A stretch of 64,000 nt of DNA from Alphaproteobacteria bacterium (GCA_004297545.1 SCTB01000111.1:1-64000); one strand, 5' to 3'; shown: positions 47,222 through 57,023, counted from the stretch's first letter. A program made the numbers and translations. Notes: a model not told the origin generated them from the sequence alone.

Positions 47222-49861
47222 TTATACATGCTTCAACGCCATTTGGTGTTTCATCCATTTTCTGACTTCAATCACGGTAACGGGAATAAGAGTAAGCGCC
47301 AGCAGAAAAGTACATTCGCCCCAATGAATAGAGTCAACTTTGAATATGCCTTGGAATATCTCAAAATGGTGCAAAGAGATTTGGAACGCAACGGGGATAG
47401 ATACGGCGACGAGATGATACAGGTTGGAAGAAAAACCCATCTGAAAGATGGTCTTGTGCTCGCTGCGGCAAGCAAAGGAACGAAAGAGCTCCGCAAAAAC
47501 CAGAAAAGAAAAAACGTGCGTCCGGGCCGTCATTTCATCTTCATATAGAATGCTGTAACCGTATACTCCGAGTGCCAGAAGCGATGTGACGATGCCAACG
47601 AATGCCATTTCCTTATAGAAATCACGATCAAAAAACGAACTTGGCGAGGGTTTTTTGGTCGTGCGAAGAACGTCTTTAGGCACCGGTTCAGCCGCGAGCG
47701 CAAGCGACGGAAGGCCATCGGTTACCAAATTAATCCACAGCAAATGAATTGGCGCGAGCGGCACAGGCCATCCGGCGATGGCTGCGCCTAGCATTACCAA
47801 TATCTCAGCAAGGTTTCCCGACAAAAGGTACTGGATTGTACGTCGTATATTGCCGTATATCGCGCGTCCTTCCTCGACAGCGGAAACAATCGTCGCAAAG
47901 TTATCGTCCGTCAAAATCATCGAGGACGCTTGCCGCGCCACCTCGGTTCCACCCTTGCCCATCGATATGCCAATGGAAGCCTGCTTCAGTGCCGGCGCGT
48001 CATTTACGCCGTCGCCTGTCATGGCGACTACATTTCCCTTGTCCTTCCATGCCTGAACGATTTTCAATTTATGTTCCGGAGAAACGCGGGCATAAACTGC
48101 AACTTTCTCTACCTGCTCCGCCAGTCGGCTGTCTGGCATTGTGTCCAGGTCTGCCCCTGTCAGAACACGGTCAAATACGCCCTCTTCGATAATTCCGAGT
48201 TCTGTCGCGATAGCCTTTGCCGTGGCCGGATGGTCGCCGGTAATCATGACAACCTTGATCCCCGCCGCCTTACAGGCCTCTATCGCGGGTATCGTCTCCT
48301 GCCTTGGCGGGTCGGCAATGGCGACAAGTCCCAGGAAGGTCAAATCGCTCTCAACCGATGAATAATCTTTATAATCTTCGGGGTTAAACCTGTCTGCCGG
48401 CACCGGAAGAACTTTTCGGGCCACGGCCAAAATCCGCCGCCCTTGCAATGAAAGGCTTTCAATCGCTTTGGATACGCGGTCTTTGTCTTCCGGGCTCATG
48501 CCGCAAAGCGGCAAGACGGCCTCCGGCGCGCCTTTGCAATGAACGACGACGCGTGAATCTTCCTTTACAGCGACACTCATGCGCTTTCTGTTGCTGTTAA
48601 AACTCCATTCCGCCAGCCTGGAATACGATTGCGTCATCGCCTTGGGAGATATGTTATGGCTCTTTGCAAGGTAAAGCAGCGCGACCTCGGTCGGGTCGCC
48701 TGTGGCAAGACCGTCGTCATTGATTTCGGCATTGGAGCATAAAACGCCGGTGGCAATGAGCATCTTCATGTCATCCGTAACATTATTCACGGAAAGTTCT
48801 TCGGCCAGGATTCCTCCGGCGGGCAGGAAAACATCACGTACTCTCATTTTTCCGGTCGTCAATGTTCCCGTCTTGTCCGTGCAAATGACGCTTGTGGAAC
48901 CGAGGGTTTCAACGGCGGGCAGGTGCCTGACGATCACATTCCGCTTGGTCATGCGACGAATGGCGAGCGCCAGCGCCAGCGTAACCACTGTTGGCAAGCC
49001 TTCCGGGATGGCAGCTACCGCTAGGCTTATGGCGATCATGAGAACATCAAGCCATTGTTCCCCGTGTATCAGGCCAAGGACGCCGACCGCAACGACAACG
49101 ACGGCACAGAAGATCAGCAGCTTGTTGCTGACTTGCGACAGGCGCTCCTGTAAGGGAGTTGTGGATTTGACGTCCGCTTCCAGCATTCCGGCAATGCGTC
49201 CGATTTCGCTTTGCATCCCGATTGCGGTGACGACCGCTCTGGCGGAACCCGTCGCGACGGCTGTGCTGGCGAAAAGCATGTTTCGCCGCTCTGCCAGTGA
49301 TGCGTTCGCAGAGACCGCGCTCGCCTTCTTCTCAACAGGCAGGGACTCGCCGGTCAGGATGGCTTCATCCACTGAAAGCTGACTGGAATGAATGATGCGG
49401 CTATCAGCCGCCACATAATCGCCCGCTTCAAGAACGAGAATATCACCGATACAAATATCCGACGCCGCAATCTCTGTAATGTTTCCACTCCGCAAAACTC
49501 TCGCTCTCGGAGCGGAAAGTTTCTTGAGGGCTTCAACTGCGGCTTCTGCCTTAGACTCCTGAAAATAGCCTATAGCGGCGTTGATAACGACAACCGCCGC
49601 TATGGCAATTGCGTCAGTTGCATCCCCAAGAAGGGCAGAAATCAGGGTAGCCACCAATAGAGTAATCACTACCGGGCTTTTTAATTGGGATAAGAACCTC
49701 TGAAGGGCGGAAACCTTTTTCTGCGCCTTCAGAAGATTTCGGCCAAACTTTTTATGCCGTATCTCTACTTCCGCTAAAGGCAGTCCGGTGTCGGAATTTA
49801 CATCTAATCCCGCCAGAACTTCATGGGTCTGGCGTCCCCAAGGGCTCTCTAAAGGCGTCAT
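47222..49861 (-). CDS. Cation-transporting (calcium-type) P-type ATPase
   Basis: VICTDKTGTLTTGKM, MTGDGVNDAPALKQASIGISMGKGGTEVARQASSMIL, LTGESLPVEKK. Confidence 0.95.
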   Translation of the reverse strand: MTPLESPWGRQTHEVLAGLDVNSDTGLPLAEVEIRHKKFGRNLLKAQKKVSALQRFLSQLKSPVVITLLVATLISALLGDATDAIAIAAVVVINAAIGYFQESKAEAAVEALKKLSAPRARVLRSGNITEIAASDICIGDILVLEAGDYVAADSRIIHSSQLSVDEAILTGESLPVEKKASAVSANASLAERRNMLFASTAVATGSARAVVTAIGMQSEIGRIAGMLEADVKSTTPLQERLSQVSNKLLIFCAVVVVAVGVLGLIHGEQWLDVLMIAISLAVAAIPEGLPTVVTLALALAIRRMTKRNVIVRHLPAVETLGSTSVICTDKTGTLTTGKMRVRDVFLPAGGILAEELSVNNVTDDMKMLIATGVLCSNAEINDDGLATGDPTEVALLYLAKSHNISPKAMTQSYSRLAEWSFNSNRKRMSVAVKEDSRVVVHCKGAPEAVLPLCGMSPEDKDRVSKAIESLSLQGRRILAVARKVLPVPADRFNPEDYKDYSSVESDLTFLGLVAIADPPRQETIPAIEACKAAGIKVVMITGDHPATAKAIATELGIIEEGVFDRVLTGADLDTMPDSRLAEQVEKVAVYARVSPEHKLKIVQAWKDKGNVVAMTGDGVNDAPALKQASIGISMGKGGTEVARQASSMILTDDNFATIVSAVEEGRAIYGNIRRTIQYLLSGNLAEILVMLGAAIAGWPVPLAPIHLLWINLVTDGLPSLALAAEPVPKDVLRTTKKPSPSSFFDRDFYKEMAFVGIVTSLLALGVYGYSILYEDEMTARTHVFSFLVFAELFRSFACRSEHKTIFQMGFSSNLYHLVAVSIPVAFQISLHHFEIFQGIFKVDSIHWGECTFLLALTLIPVTVIEVRKWMKHQMALKHV

Positions 49862-49944
49862 ACGGCATTGCCCTTCAAAACAATACGCTCTTCCCTCAGC
49901 TTATAGATAGCCGCCAAAACTTCCCACTGCTTACGCCAATGCAT
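49858..49944 (-). CDS. Candidate 28-aa small ORF coupled to the P-type ATPase
   Basis: AGGAG SD; MHWRKQWEVLAAIYKLREERIVLKGNAV*; stop overlaps ATPase ATG (ATGA). Confidence 0.5.
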   Translation of the reverse strand: MHWRKQWEVLAAIYKLREERIVLKGNAV

Positions 49945-50264
49945 TGCTCTCTCCTGATAGTGCTCAAGCCAGTGCAGAGCCCCAAGGGACACGATAACCT
50001 AACTCGCCCCCCGCCCTTTCCCAAATTGAAACGCCCCTCCGCCCCCCCCTTCAACTATGGATTATGTAAATAAATACCCCTTCTTACCTCCCAAAAAAAC
50101 CGCGTCTGTCGAAATGCAGCGTTTCGTGACCGCTCAAAGACCGCTTGTTACACGCTTGTTATGCGCTGAGTGTGTGCGGAGATGGCGCCTGATATGCGCT
50201 TCCGGCATGCTTCAAACATACATTTTACAAGGGTTTTCGCGCGTTCCGCGCATGTTTAAGCGCG

Positions 50265-50897
50265 CTATATCGCCGGGCGCAATGGGGGGTTCTTCGGCGG
50301 TTCGGGCGGGGTGAGAAGGCGCTGGGAGGTGAGTTTGCCGCCGTCGTAGCTGGCCTCGATGATGGCGGTGTTGGGCAGGCGTTTGCCCTGCCAGATGCTT
50401 TTCTTCAGCGTGTCTTCCGCGTTCATGATGGCGCCCAGCGCGTGCATGGTGCCCGCGTGGGACACGATCAGCACGGTTTCGCCGCGTTCCATGCGCGGGA
50501 GGATTTCGCTCTCATAGAACTTTCGCACGCGCCTGACGAACTGCCGCTCGCTCTCCCCGCCCGGCAGCGCGAAACTGCCGTCGCGCGGGAAGGCGATGAT
50601 CTCGGGGTCGGTCAGGCTGCGGCCGGAAAAGTCGCCCGCGTCCATCTCGCGCAGCTCGTCGCGCTTCTCGATGTCCGGCTTTGCAGGGTGCAGCGCTAGC
50701 GCAGCCGTGTTGAAGGCGCGGCTGAGGCTGGAGGAATAAATTTTGTCGAAGGTAAACGCGGCCAGCAACTCGCCCGCCACGCGCGCCTGGTCTTCGCCCA
50801 GTTTCGTGAGCGGCGCGTCGTGCTGCCCGCACATCAGCTGCTGTTCGTTATAGGTCGTCTGCCCGTGGCGCAGCAGGATGAGCGTGCCTTTTGCCAT
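50265..50897 (-). CDS. Histidine phosphatase / phosphoglycerate mutase-like (paralog P2)
   Basis: Start at MAKGTLILLRHGQTTYN; GETVLIVSHAGTM. Confidence 0.9.
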   Translation of the reverse strand: MAKGTLILLRHGQTTYNEQQLMCGQHDAPLTKLGEDQARVAGELLAAFTFDKIYSSSLSRAFNTAALALHPAKPDIEKRDELREMDAGDFSGRSLTDPEIIAFPRDGSFALPGGESERQFVRRVRKFYESEILPRMERGETVLIVSHAGTMHALGAIMNAEDTLKKSIWQGKRLPNTAIIEASYDGGKLTSQRLLTPPEPPKNPPLRPAI

Positions 50898-50898
50898 G

Positions 50899-52341
50899 TT
50901 ACTTTTTCTCCCTGCAAAAACAGCGGATGATGATATTGGCGGAGTCACATTCCTTGTAACCCGCCTTGTCGAGCGTTTCGGGCGTGACGGCGGTGATGAG
51001 TTTTTTCCACTGCTCCGCGTCATTCATGGCGGAGCTGTGGCCGACGATATAGTCACGCAGCACGGGTCCGATATCGCCGCCCGGTTTCCGGATAAGTCCG
51101 GTCGATGCGTTCAGCGTTCCCGGTTCATTCACGTCGCGGCGCTCCATCCACCAGTGCACGTTCAGATCGGAAAAAACCAGCCTTCCGCGCCACGACGATT
51201 TCGGCATGCAGACGGTGGGCGGATTTAATCCCACCGAAGTCACATCGGGCGGAAACAAACTGTATTCATGCGTCTGCTCAGCGCCCTCGCCTTTCCACGG
51301 CTGCGCCAGCGGCCCGAGTTCGTCCTCGAAGGGCGCGCCGTCGGGCCCCGCTTTCGGGTCGACAACATGCGTCGAGGGGAATACATCGCGGCTGCCGTCC
51401 GCCAGCACAGCGTTGACGAAACCGCCGCAGCAGTAATTCGTCTTTCCGGTCAACACCATTCCATGCGGCAGATGAAAAAACACGGGCTGCTGCAGCATGC
51501 CCGAACCGGGCGCGGTGATTTTCAGCCCGACTGAGATTTCAAGCCCCACAGGCCCGTCGAAGCCGGGCAGATGTATCGGGTTTTCGCTGTAGGACGTGAT
51601 TTGCGCATCCTGCCGCGCGGCGGCGGAACCGGACGCGACCGCCCGCTCCTTGTCGGCATCCATGGTCTGCACCGCGACATAGCCGCCGATCTGGCACAGC
51701 AGCGGCACGGCGAACAGAAGCGCGAGGCCCTTGCGCAGCGTGTCTCCGCCGCGCCAGAGACTCCACCATGCCCAGCTGATCGCGGCAAGCTCGATCGCGC
51801 CGATGATGCCGATGCATGCATAGCCAAGGCTGCGCGGCAGGAAGTCCCATCCGGTCCTCACAAACGCCGTGAGGCCGAAAACCAGCAGGGCGAACAGCGC
51901 GGCCTGCGTGACGGTGAAAGCGACGCTGGTTGCGGATTTTGCGGACGCGTCTGCCGGCGCTGCCGTGCCGGGCGGCCGCCCCAGCGCAAGGCAGACGATC
52001 AATCCCGCGATGCCCGTAAAAGCAATGCCGAACATCGTCACCGGCAAGCCAGAATGCCGCGCCCCGTAAATATCCGACATATAGGCCCAGAGGAACAGCA
52101 CGACCGAGAGCATGATCACGATGTGGAGCTGGATCGCGCTCAAGGCCCGCCGCGGGCCCGCAATGTAGAGCCCGGCCCCCAGCGCCGTGACGCCCATCCA
52201 TGCGAGGAAAAGAAAGTCCCAGCCGTAGTCGGTATGGTCAACCCAGTATTTCTCCGACACGCCGATGACGGCGACATAAAGAAACACCCGCCAATATCGT
52301 TCGAGGCGCAGGGGCCTGGGATTGTTGCCGGGATTTTCCAT
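50899..52341 (-). CDS. Hypothetical polytopic membrane protein with C-terminal extracytoplasmic domain
   Basis: About 7 TM segments in the first half, then a soluble domain; 1-nt gap to P2. Confidence 0.7.
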   Translation of the reverse strand: MENPGNNPRPLRLERYWRVFLYVAVIGVSEKYWVDHTDYGWDFLFLAWMGVTALGAGLYIAGPRRALSAIQLHIVIMLSVVLFLWAYMSDIYGARHSGLPVTMFGIAFTGIAGLIVCLALGRPPGTAAPADASAKSATSVAFTVTQAALFALLVFGLTAFVRTGWDFLPRSLGYACIGIIGAIELAAISWAWWSLWRGGDTLRKGLALLFAVPLLCQIGGYVAVQTMDADKERAVASGSAAARQDAQITSYSENPIHLPGFDGPVGLEISVGLKITAPGSGMLQQPVFFHLPHGMVLTGKTNYCCGGFVNAVLADGSRDVFPSTHVVDPKAGPDGAPFEDELGPLAQPWKGEGAEQTHEYSLFPPDVTSVGLNPPTVCMPKSSWRGRLVFSDLNVHWWMERRDVNEPGTLNASTGLIRKPGGDIGPVLRDYIVGHSSAMNDAEQWKKLITAVTPETLDKAGYKECDSANIIIRCFCREKK

Positions 52342-52353
52342 CGGCTGCAGTCC

Positions 52354-53109
52354 TCAACCCTGCGATGGCGGCCTGAAGACGTTGCGCTTCCGCACGGCGT
52401 TCTGGTTGGCAGGAGGCGGCGCGACGGCAGGCGGGACCTTGTGATTGTCGAGCTGGTAATGATTGACCATCACGCCGTCTTGATATTCCACGACGGTCGG
52501 CGTCGCGTTGGGCACGCGCGTCTTGTGCGTCCACTGGCCCTTTCCGCCTTCCGGCGGCTCGCGGAAGCCCAACACGATGTCGAAAGCGCGCATGATGCCG
52601 GAATGCGAGACGACCAGCACGGTTTCACCCTTCGCCATGCGGGGGAGGATTTCGTCTTCGTAGAATTTCCGCACGCGCTCGACGACCTGCGCATCGCTCT
52701 CGCCGCCCGGCAGCGGCCTTTCGTAATGGCGTTCGAAGGCGATAATTTCAGGATCGGTCTTGTGGTTGCGGCCGGTGAAATCGCCGGTATCGAGCTCGAC
52801 GATTTCCCTGCGCTTCTCCACGTCCCAGCTGCCGTCTTCTTTTTTCAGGTGATTGTTGGTGCCGGATGACTCCAGCGCCGCCGCCGCCGTATTGAACGCG
52901 CGGCTCAAGGTCGAGCTGTAAGCCTTGTCGAAATGAAACACGCTGATGATCTGCCCCGCCTCTTTCGCCTGCGCCTCGCCGTCCGCGTTGAGCGGAATAT
53001 CGCGCCTGCCGGTCATGAGGTGCTGGACGTTATAATCCGTCTGCCCGTGGCGGCAGATGACAAGCGTGCCGCGCGCGGGCGCGGGTTCGGTTCGGGCGGG
53101 GTCAGCCAT
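52354..53109 (-). CDS. Histidine phosphatase / phosphoglycerate mutase-like (paralog P3)
   Basis: GTLVICRHGQTDYN, SSTLSRAFNTA, SHSGIMRAFD. Confidence 0.9.
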   Translation of the reverse strand: MADPARTEPAPARGTLVICRHGQTDYNVQHLMTGRRDIPLNADGEAQAKEAGQIISVFHFDKAYSSTLSRAFNTAAAALESSGTNNHLKKEDGSWDVEKRREIVELDTGDFTGRNHKTDPEIIAFERHYERPLPGGESDAQVVERVRKFYEDEILPRMAKGETVLVVSHSGIMRAFDIVLGFREPPEGGKGQWTHKTRVPNATPTVVEYQDGVMVNHYQLDNHKVPPAVAPPPANQNAVRKRNVFRPPSQG

Positions 53110-53172
53110 ATGTGTTCCTTATGTGGCTTCGAGTCTAGCCTTTTCATAAGGTCGCGGCAAGCGGGATTGGTT

Positions 53173-53544
53173 TTAGTGGGTCGTCACGCTGATGCTCACC
53201 GAATAGGTGTCTTGCTTGCGGATGGGGCAATAGCCGGTCTTGGTCTTGCTGATGGTCACCTGCGCCGCCCGGCCGCTGGGGAGAGAGACGTTTCTGACCG
53301 TGGTTCCATAGGGATAGGCGCGGTCGGATCTCTGGATCGTCGTCATATAGTTCGTCAGATATTCGTTATCCGGCGACTTGGGGCTGGCTGCTGCCGGCGC
53401 TGGCGCAGCGACTTGCGCTGTCTGCGTCGCCGTAGCCGAGGTCGAGGCGCTTGCAGGCGCGCTGAAACTGCCATGATGGTAATACCGATAGCCGGCCGTG
53501 CCGATCATCAGCAGAATCGCAAACAGTTTCAGCCATCCACCCAT
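53173..53544 (-). CDS. Hypothetical protein with N-terminal TM
   Basis: MGGWLKLFAILLMIGTAGYRYYHHG then an Ala/Pro-rich linker and a small domain. Confidence 0.55.
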   Translation of the reverse strand: MGGWLKLFAILLMIGTAGYRYYHHGSFSAPASASTSATATQTAQVAAPAPAAASPKSPDNEYLTNYMTTIQRSDRAYPYGTTVRNVSLPSGRAAQVTISKTKTGYCPIRKQDTYSVSISVTTH

Positions 53545-53686
53545 GCCCGCCCCCTGTCTCTGAGGTAATTCTATTTTATCATGGACTTAATTAAGAATTG
53601 CTGCGCCTAACCCGCTCAGTTCGTTAATTTATAGCCCAAAGGTTCTTTAGTTATGAAAAAATTATCTTTGACATAATAATATTACA

Positions 53687-55555
53687 ATGTTAAAGTTTCC
53701 CCGGTTTTTTCAACGGACGTCCCTTCCAGACCGGAGCGCAGAAAACGTGAGCAAAGAACACAAAAAGCAGTTGAGCGAGCACGCCAACAAGCACTTCAAG
53801 AAAGCCATCGGCAAGCACGGCGAATTCACCATCGGCATCAGCCCCCGCAAGCTGAACGACATCATCGCCAACAAAACCCGCGAGATGGACTTCAGCGTTC
53901 CCGATGAGGCGTTTAATAACCTCTCCCCCGCCAACCAGCGCGCGCTGGCGCATCTCGTGAAGGCGGCGGCTTTTCTGGACCAGGCCTTCCTGAAACAGGA
54001 CCATCCCGACAACATCCGCGCCCGCAAAAAACTGACCAAGGCAGCCGCCAAGGGCAACAAGCTGGCCGAACAGGCGCTGACGCTCTTCACCATCCATAAC
54101 GGCCTCGAAGGCAGCGATATGTATTCGAAGAAGACGAAGCCGCTTGGCATCTTCTCCGACAAGAAACTGCAGCCCGGCAAGGGCTATTACCCGCAGGACC
54201 TGACCAAGAAGGAACTCGCGGATTATATCGTCGCGCATCCCGAAATGGCCTCGGCGATCTTCAGCAACAACACCATCGTGCAGCGCGACGGCGACAGGCT
54301 GATCGCCGTTCCCTATTCACAGGCCTTCCGCGACGAAATGCAGGGCGCCGCGCGCGAACTGCTGCTGGCCGCGAAGGAAACGGACCACAAGGGCCTCGCC
54401 GAATACCTGCGCTGGCAGGCGGCGCAGCTGGTCAACGACAGCGACCCGGAAACGGGCTATACCGCCGACAAGCTCTGGATCGGCAATCTCGAAGATTCCC
54501 CCCTTGAATTCACCATCGGCCGCGAAAACTATGAAGACCGCATGAGCGCGGATGCCGCCGCCGACCCGCGCGTGAAGAAGGTGCTGGAAGAAAACGGCAT
54601 CAAGGCCAAGGCGAAAGACGCCATCGGCGTGCGCGTGGGCATCGTGAACAAGGAATCCTACGCCGAAATCGCGGATTACCGCAAGCATATGGAGAATTTT
54701 GCAAAAGAAATGCCGCTGAAGGAACAATACGCGAGCCAGAGCGGCGGCAAGGGCGACAAGATGACATTCGCCGACGTCGACCTCGTCGCCTTCACCGGCG
54801 ATTATGCGGCGGTGCGCGGCGGCATCACCGTGGCGCAGAACCTGCCGAACGACGACAAGCTGGCCGTCGAGCTGAAGGAAGGCAGCCGCCTCGTCTTCCA
54901 CCGCCAGGTACGCCAGGGCGGCGACCCGGCGATGCAGCAGAGGTTCCTCGATGCGCTGGTCGATCCTGCGCAGCATAAATTCTATGACAGGAACGCCGAT
55001 TTCCTCTTCACCATCGGGCACGAGCTTGTCCACTCGCTCGGCCCCCGCACCTCGAAGGACGGCCGCGACAAGAGCGCCGCTCTCGGCAAATGGGGCAGCA
55101 TGCTGGAGGAGAACAAGGCCGACGTCGGCTCCATCGTGCTGACGCAGTACTTCGTCGATATCGGCAAGTTCACGCAGGAAGAAGCCAACAAAATATTCCT
55201 GACCTGGGCCGCGGACGAGCTGCCGGCCAAGCAGCCCTCCGACGATGAGGCGCACCGCTCGCGCTCCATCATGCAGATGAATTATTTCCGCGAAAAAGGC
55301 GCCATCCAGTTCGAAAAAGGCGGCAAGCTCTCGATCGTGCCGGAGAAAATGGCCGATGTGGCGCGCCAGATGCTGACCGAAGTCATCCAGCTCCAGCTGG
55401 ACGGCGATCCTTCAAAAGCGGAAGCCTTCGTCAAGAAATACACCGCCTGGAACGACGCGCTGCAATACGCGGCCGAGGAAAAGATGAAGATGAAGCCGAA
55501 GCTTTACCGGCTTATCAGGCAGCCGATGCGCGATAAAATCCTGAAAGGGCCTTAA
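53687..55555 (+). CDS. Putative zinc metallopeptidase, M49 (DPP III)-like active-site layout
   Basis: FLFTIGHELVHSLGP ... SMLEENKADVGSIVL; true start may be the downstream GTG (VSKEHKKQLSE) because a TTGACA promoter overlaps the first ATG. Confidence 0.65.
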   Translation: MLKFPRFFQRTSLPDRSAENVSKEHKKQLSEHANKHFKKAIGKHGEFTIGISPRKLNDIIANKTREMDFSVPDEAFNNLSPANQRALAHLVKAAAFLDQAFLKQDHPDNIRARKKLTKAAAKGNKLAEQALTLFTIHNGLEGSDMYSKKTKPLGIFSDKKLQPGKGYYPQDLTKKELADYIVAHPEMASAIFSNNTIVQRDGDRLIAVPYSQAFRDEMQGAARELLLAAKETDHKGLAEYLRWQAAQLVNDSDPETGYTADKLWIGNLEDSPLEFTIGRENYEDRMSADAAADPRVKKVLEENGIKAKAKDAIGVRVGIVNKESYAEIADYRKHMENFAKEMPLKEQYASQSGGKGDKMTFADVDLVAFTGDYAAVRGGITVAQNLPNDDKLAVELKEGSRLVFHRQVRQGGDPAMQQRFLDALVDPAQHKFYDRNADFLFTIGHELVHSLGPRTSKDGRDKSAALGKWGSMLEENKADVGSIVLTQYFVDIGKFTQEEANKIFLTWAADELPAKQPSDDEAHRSRSIMQMNYFREKGAIQFEKGGKLSIVPEKMADVARQMLTEVIQLQLDGDPSKAEAFVKKYTAWNDALQYAAEEKMKMKPKLYRLIRQPMRDKILKGP

Positions 55556-55558
55556 GAC

Positions 55559-55795
55559 ATGAGCGTGGATATCGATAAAAAGCAGCTGCCCGAAGACGCG
55601 ACCGTCGAATACAGCGGATACAATTACGACGGCGACCGCGCGCCGCTTTCTGTCAGCTATAACACGAACAGCGGAAAACGCGCGACGGTGAAGGTCAGGC
55701 AGACGCAGGATGGCGACTATATTCCCGAAACCGGCTATACGCCGGACGGCGACTTCCACTTCCCCGACCGCAAGCGCAACTGGCTGGATCCTTAA
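55559..55795 (+). CDS. Small hypothetical protein
   Basis: ATG 3 nt after the metallopeptidase stop; coding-like. Confidence 0.6.
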   Translation: MSVDIDKKQLPEDATVEYSGYNYDGDRAPLSVSYNTNSGKRATVKVRQTQDGDYIPETGYTPDGDFHFPDRKRNWLDP

Positions 55796-55809
55796 GCCCG
55801 GGATTTGCG

Positions 55810-56346
55810 CTATTGCGCAATCCACTGCGCGATGCCGATGCCATCGGGGCTGCCCGCCAGGGAGACACGCTCGAGAACGAGATTGAGCTGCAATTTATCA
55901 ACGCGTTTGTTTTCGGGCGCCTTGTATGTCACGACAAGCGGCATCTGGACGATCCAGCGGTATTTTCCGCCCAGGGCCCCCTCTTGCACAATTACCGGCT
56001 CTCCCGAAGCCTCGGCGGTCACCGTCTGACTCTGGGAGGTAACAGCATCCACCACCCTTGAACGCTTCAGGGCGGCATCAAAAGTTTCCCAACCGACGCT
56101 GGTGAAATACTTCTTCGCAGCATCGAAGTGCTCCGCATGGTTTTTGTGGTCAAAGGTCATGATATCTGCCGCCGCACCTTTTACCCAGTCCGCCACGGCC
56201 CTGTCGTCCAGCATCTCCTGATCAAGGGGGACTTCGGCCAGAACTTTTTCCGCGGCGGCGGGCGGCGGTTTTACGCCCTCCTCGGCCGCAAATGCCGGGC
56301 CGGAAAGCAGGCAGAGCGCTGCCAGCACGGCTAAAAATTTCCACAT
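55810..56346 (-). CDS. Hypothetical secreted protein (DotI/IcmL-like fold possible)
   Basis: Signal peptide MWKFLAVLAALCLLSGPAFA. Confidence 0.6.
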   Translation of the reverse strand: MWKFLAVLAALCLLSGPAFAAEEGVKPPPAAAEKVLAEVPLDQEMLDDRAVADWVKGAAADIMTFDHKNHAEHFDAAKKYFTSVGWETFDAALKRSRVVDAVTSQSQTVTAEASGEPVIVQEGALGGKYRWIVQMPLVVTYKAPENKRVDKLQLNLVLERVSLAGSPDGIGIAQWIAQ

Positions 56347-56351
56347 GGCTA

Positions 56352-56624
56352 TTACTTCTTCTTCGGCCCGAGATACTTCTTCTTCAGCGCCGCGAGGTCC
56401 GGTCCCTGCGCGTCGGGTTTCGGCGGCTGGCGATTGGCGCGCTCGTCGGTGATTTCCTGCAGGATGCCCATGTACTGGCGCAGCATGGCGTCGGTATAGT
56501 CGCTCTGGACTTCCTTCTGGCGCTTCTGGGCGCTGTTGAACTGGCTTTTCAGGTCCTTGTCCGTCATCACGTCGGACAGAAACCGTTTCACCTGTTCGCG
56601 CTCTTCCTTGCTGAAAAAGGGCAT
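56352..56624 (-). CDS. Small hypothetical charged helical protein
   Basis: MPFFSKEEREQVKRFLSDVMTDKDLKSQFN... Confidence 0.6.
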   Translation of the reverse strand: MPFFSKEEREQVKRFLSDVMTDKDLKSQFNSAQKRQKEVQSDYTDAMLRQYMGILQEITDERANRQPPKPDAQGPDLAALKKKYLGPKKK

Positions 56625-56645
56625 CGTGTTTTCTCCTTAAAAAAA

Positions 56646-57023
56646 TTAAAGCTCGAATGAACCGGACGCCGGTTTCAGCGGCGGCTGGCGTAAGTGCTCG
56701 GGGATTTTCCCCTGCCAGAACACACCGAAGTCACTGACCAGCGAGTCGAACATCCGGGGCGCGCCCTTCAGCGAGGTCAGGTGGTTGTGCAGGCAGGAAA
56801 AGTTTCCTTTGACGACGACGGCGCTGAAATCGGGCAATTCGGTCAGGTCGCGGTTGGAAATATTCAGGTTGCCCGGCACCACCAGCAGCCCGTCCTTCTG
56901 CTTGTAATACTCGACGCCCCAGCTCTTCAGGTTCTGCTCGCACAGGCTAATGGGCTCAGGCTTCACGATCTCCTGAACCTTTTTGGAAGAGCGGTTGAAA
57001 AGCTTCTTTATCCAGCCGAACAT
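56646..57023 (-). CDS. Hypothetical protein with LRR-like segment
   Basis: GNLNISNRDLTELPDFSAVVVKGNFSCLHNHLTSLKGAP; start set at MFGWIKKLF. Confidence 0.55.
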   Translation of the reverse strand: MFGWIKKLFNRSSKKVQEIVKPEPISLCEQNLKSWGVEYYKQKDGLLVVPGNLNISNRDLTELPDFSAVVVKGNFSCLHNHLTSLKGAPRMFDSLVSDFGVFWQGKIPEHLRQPPLKPASGSFEL

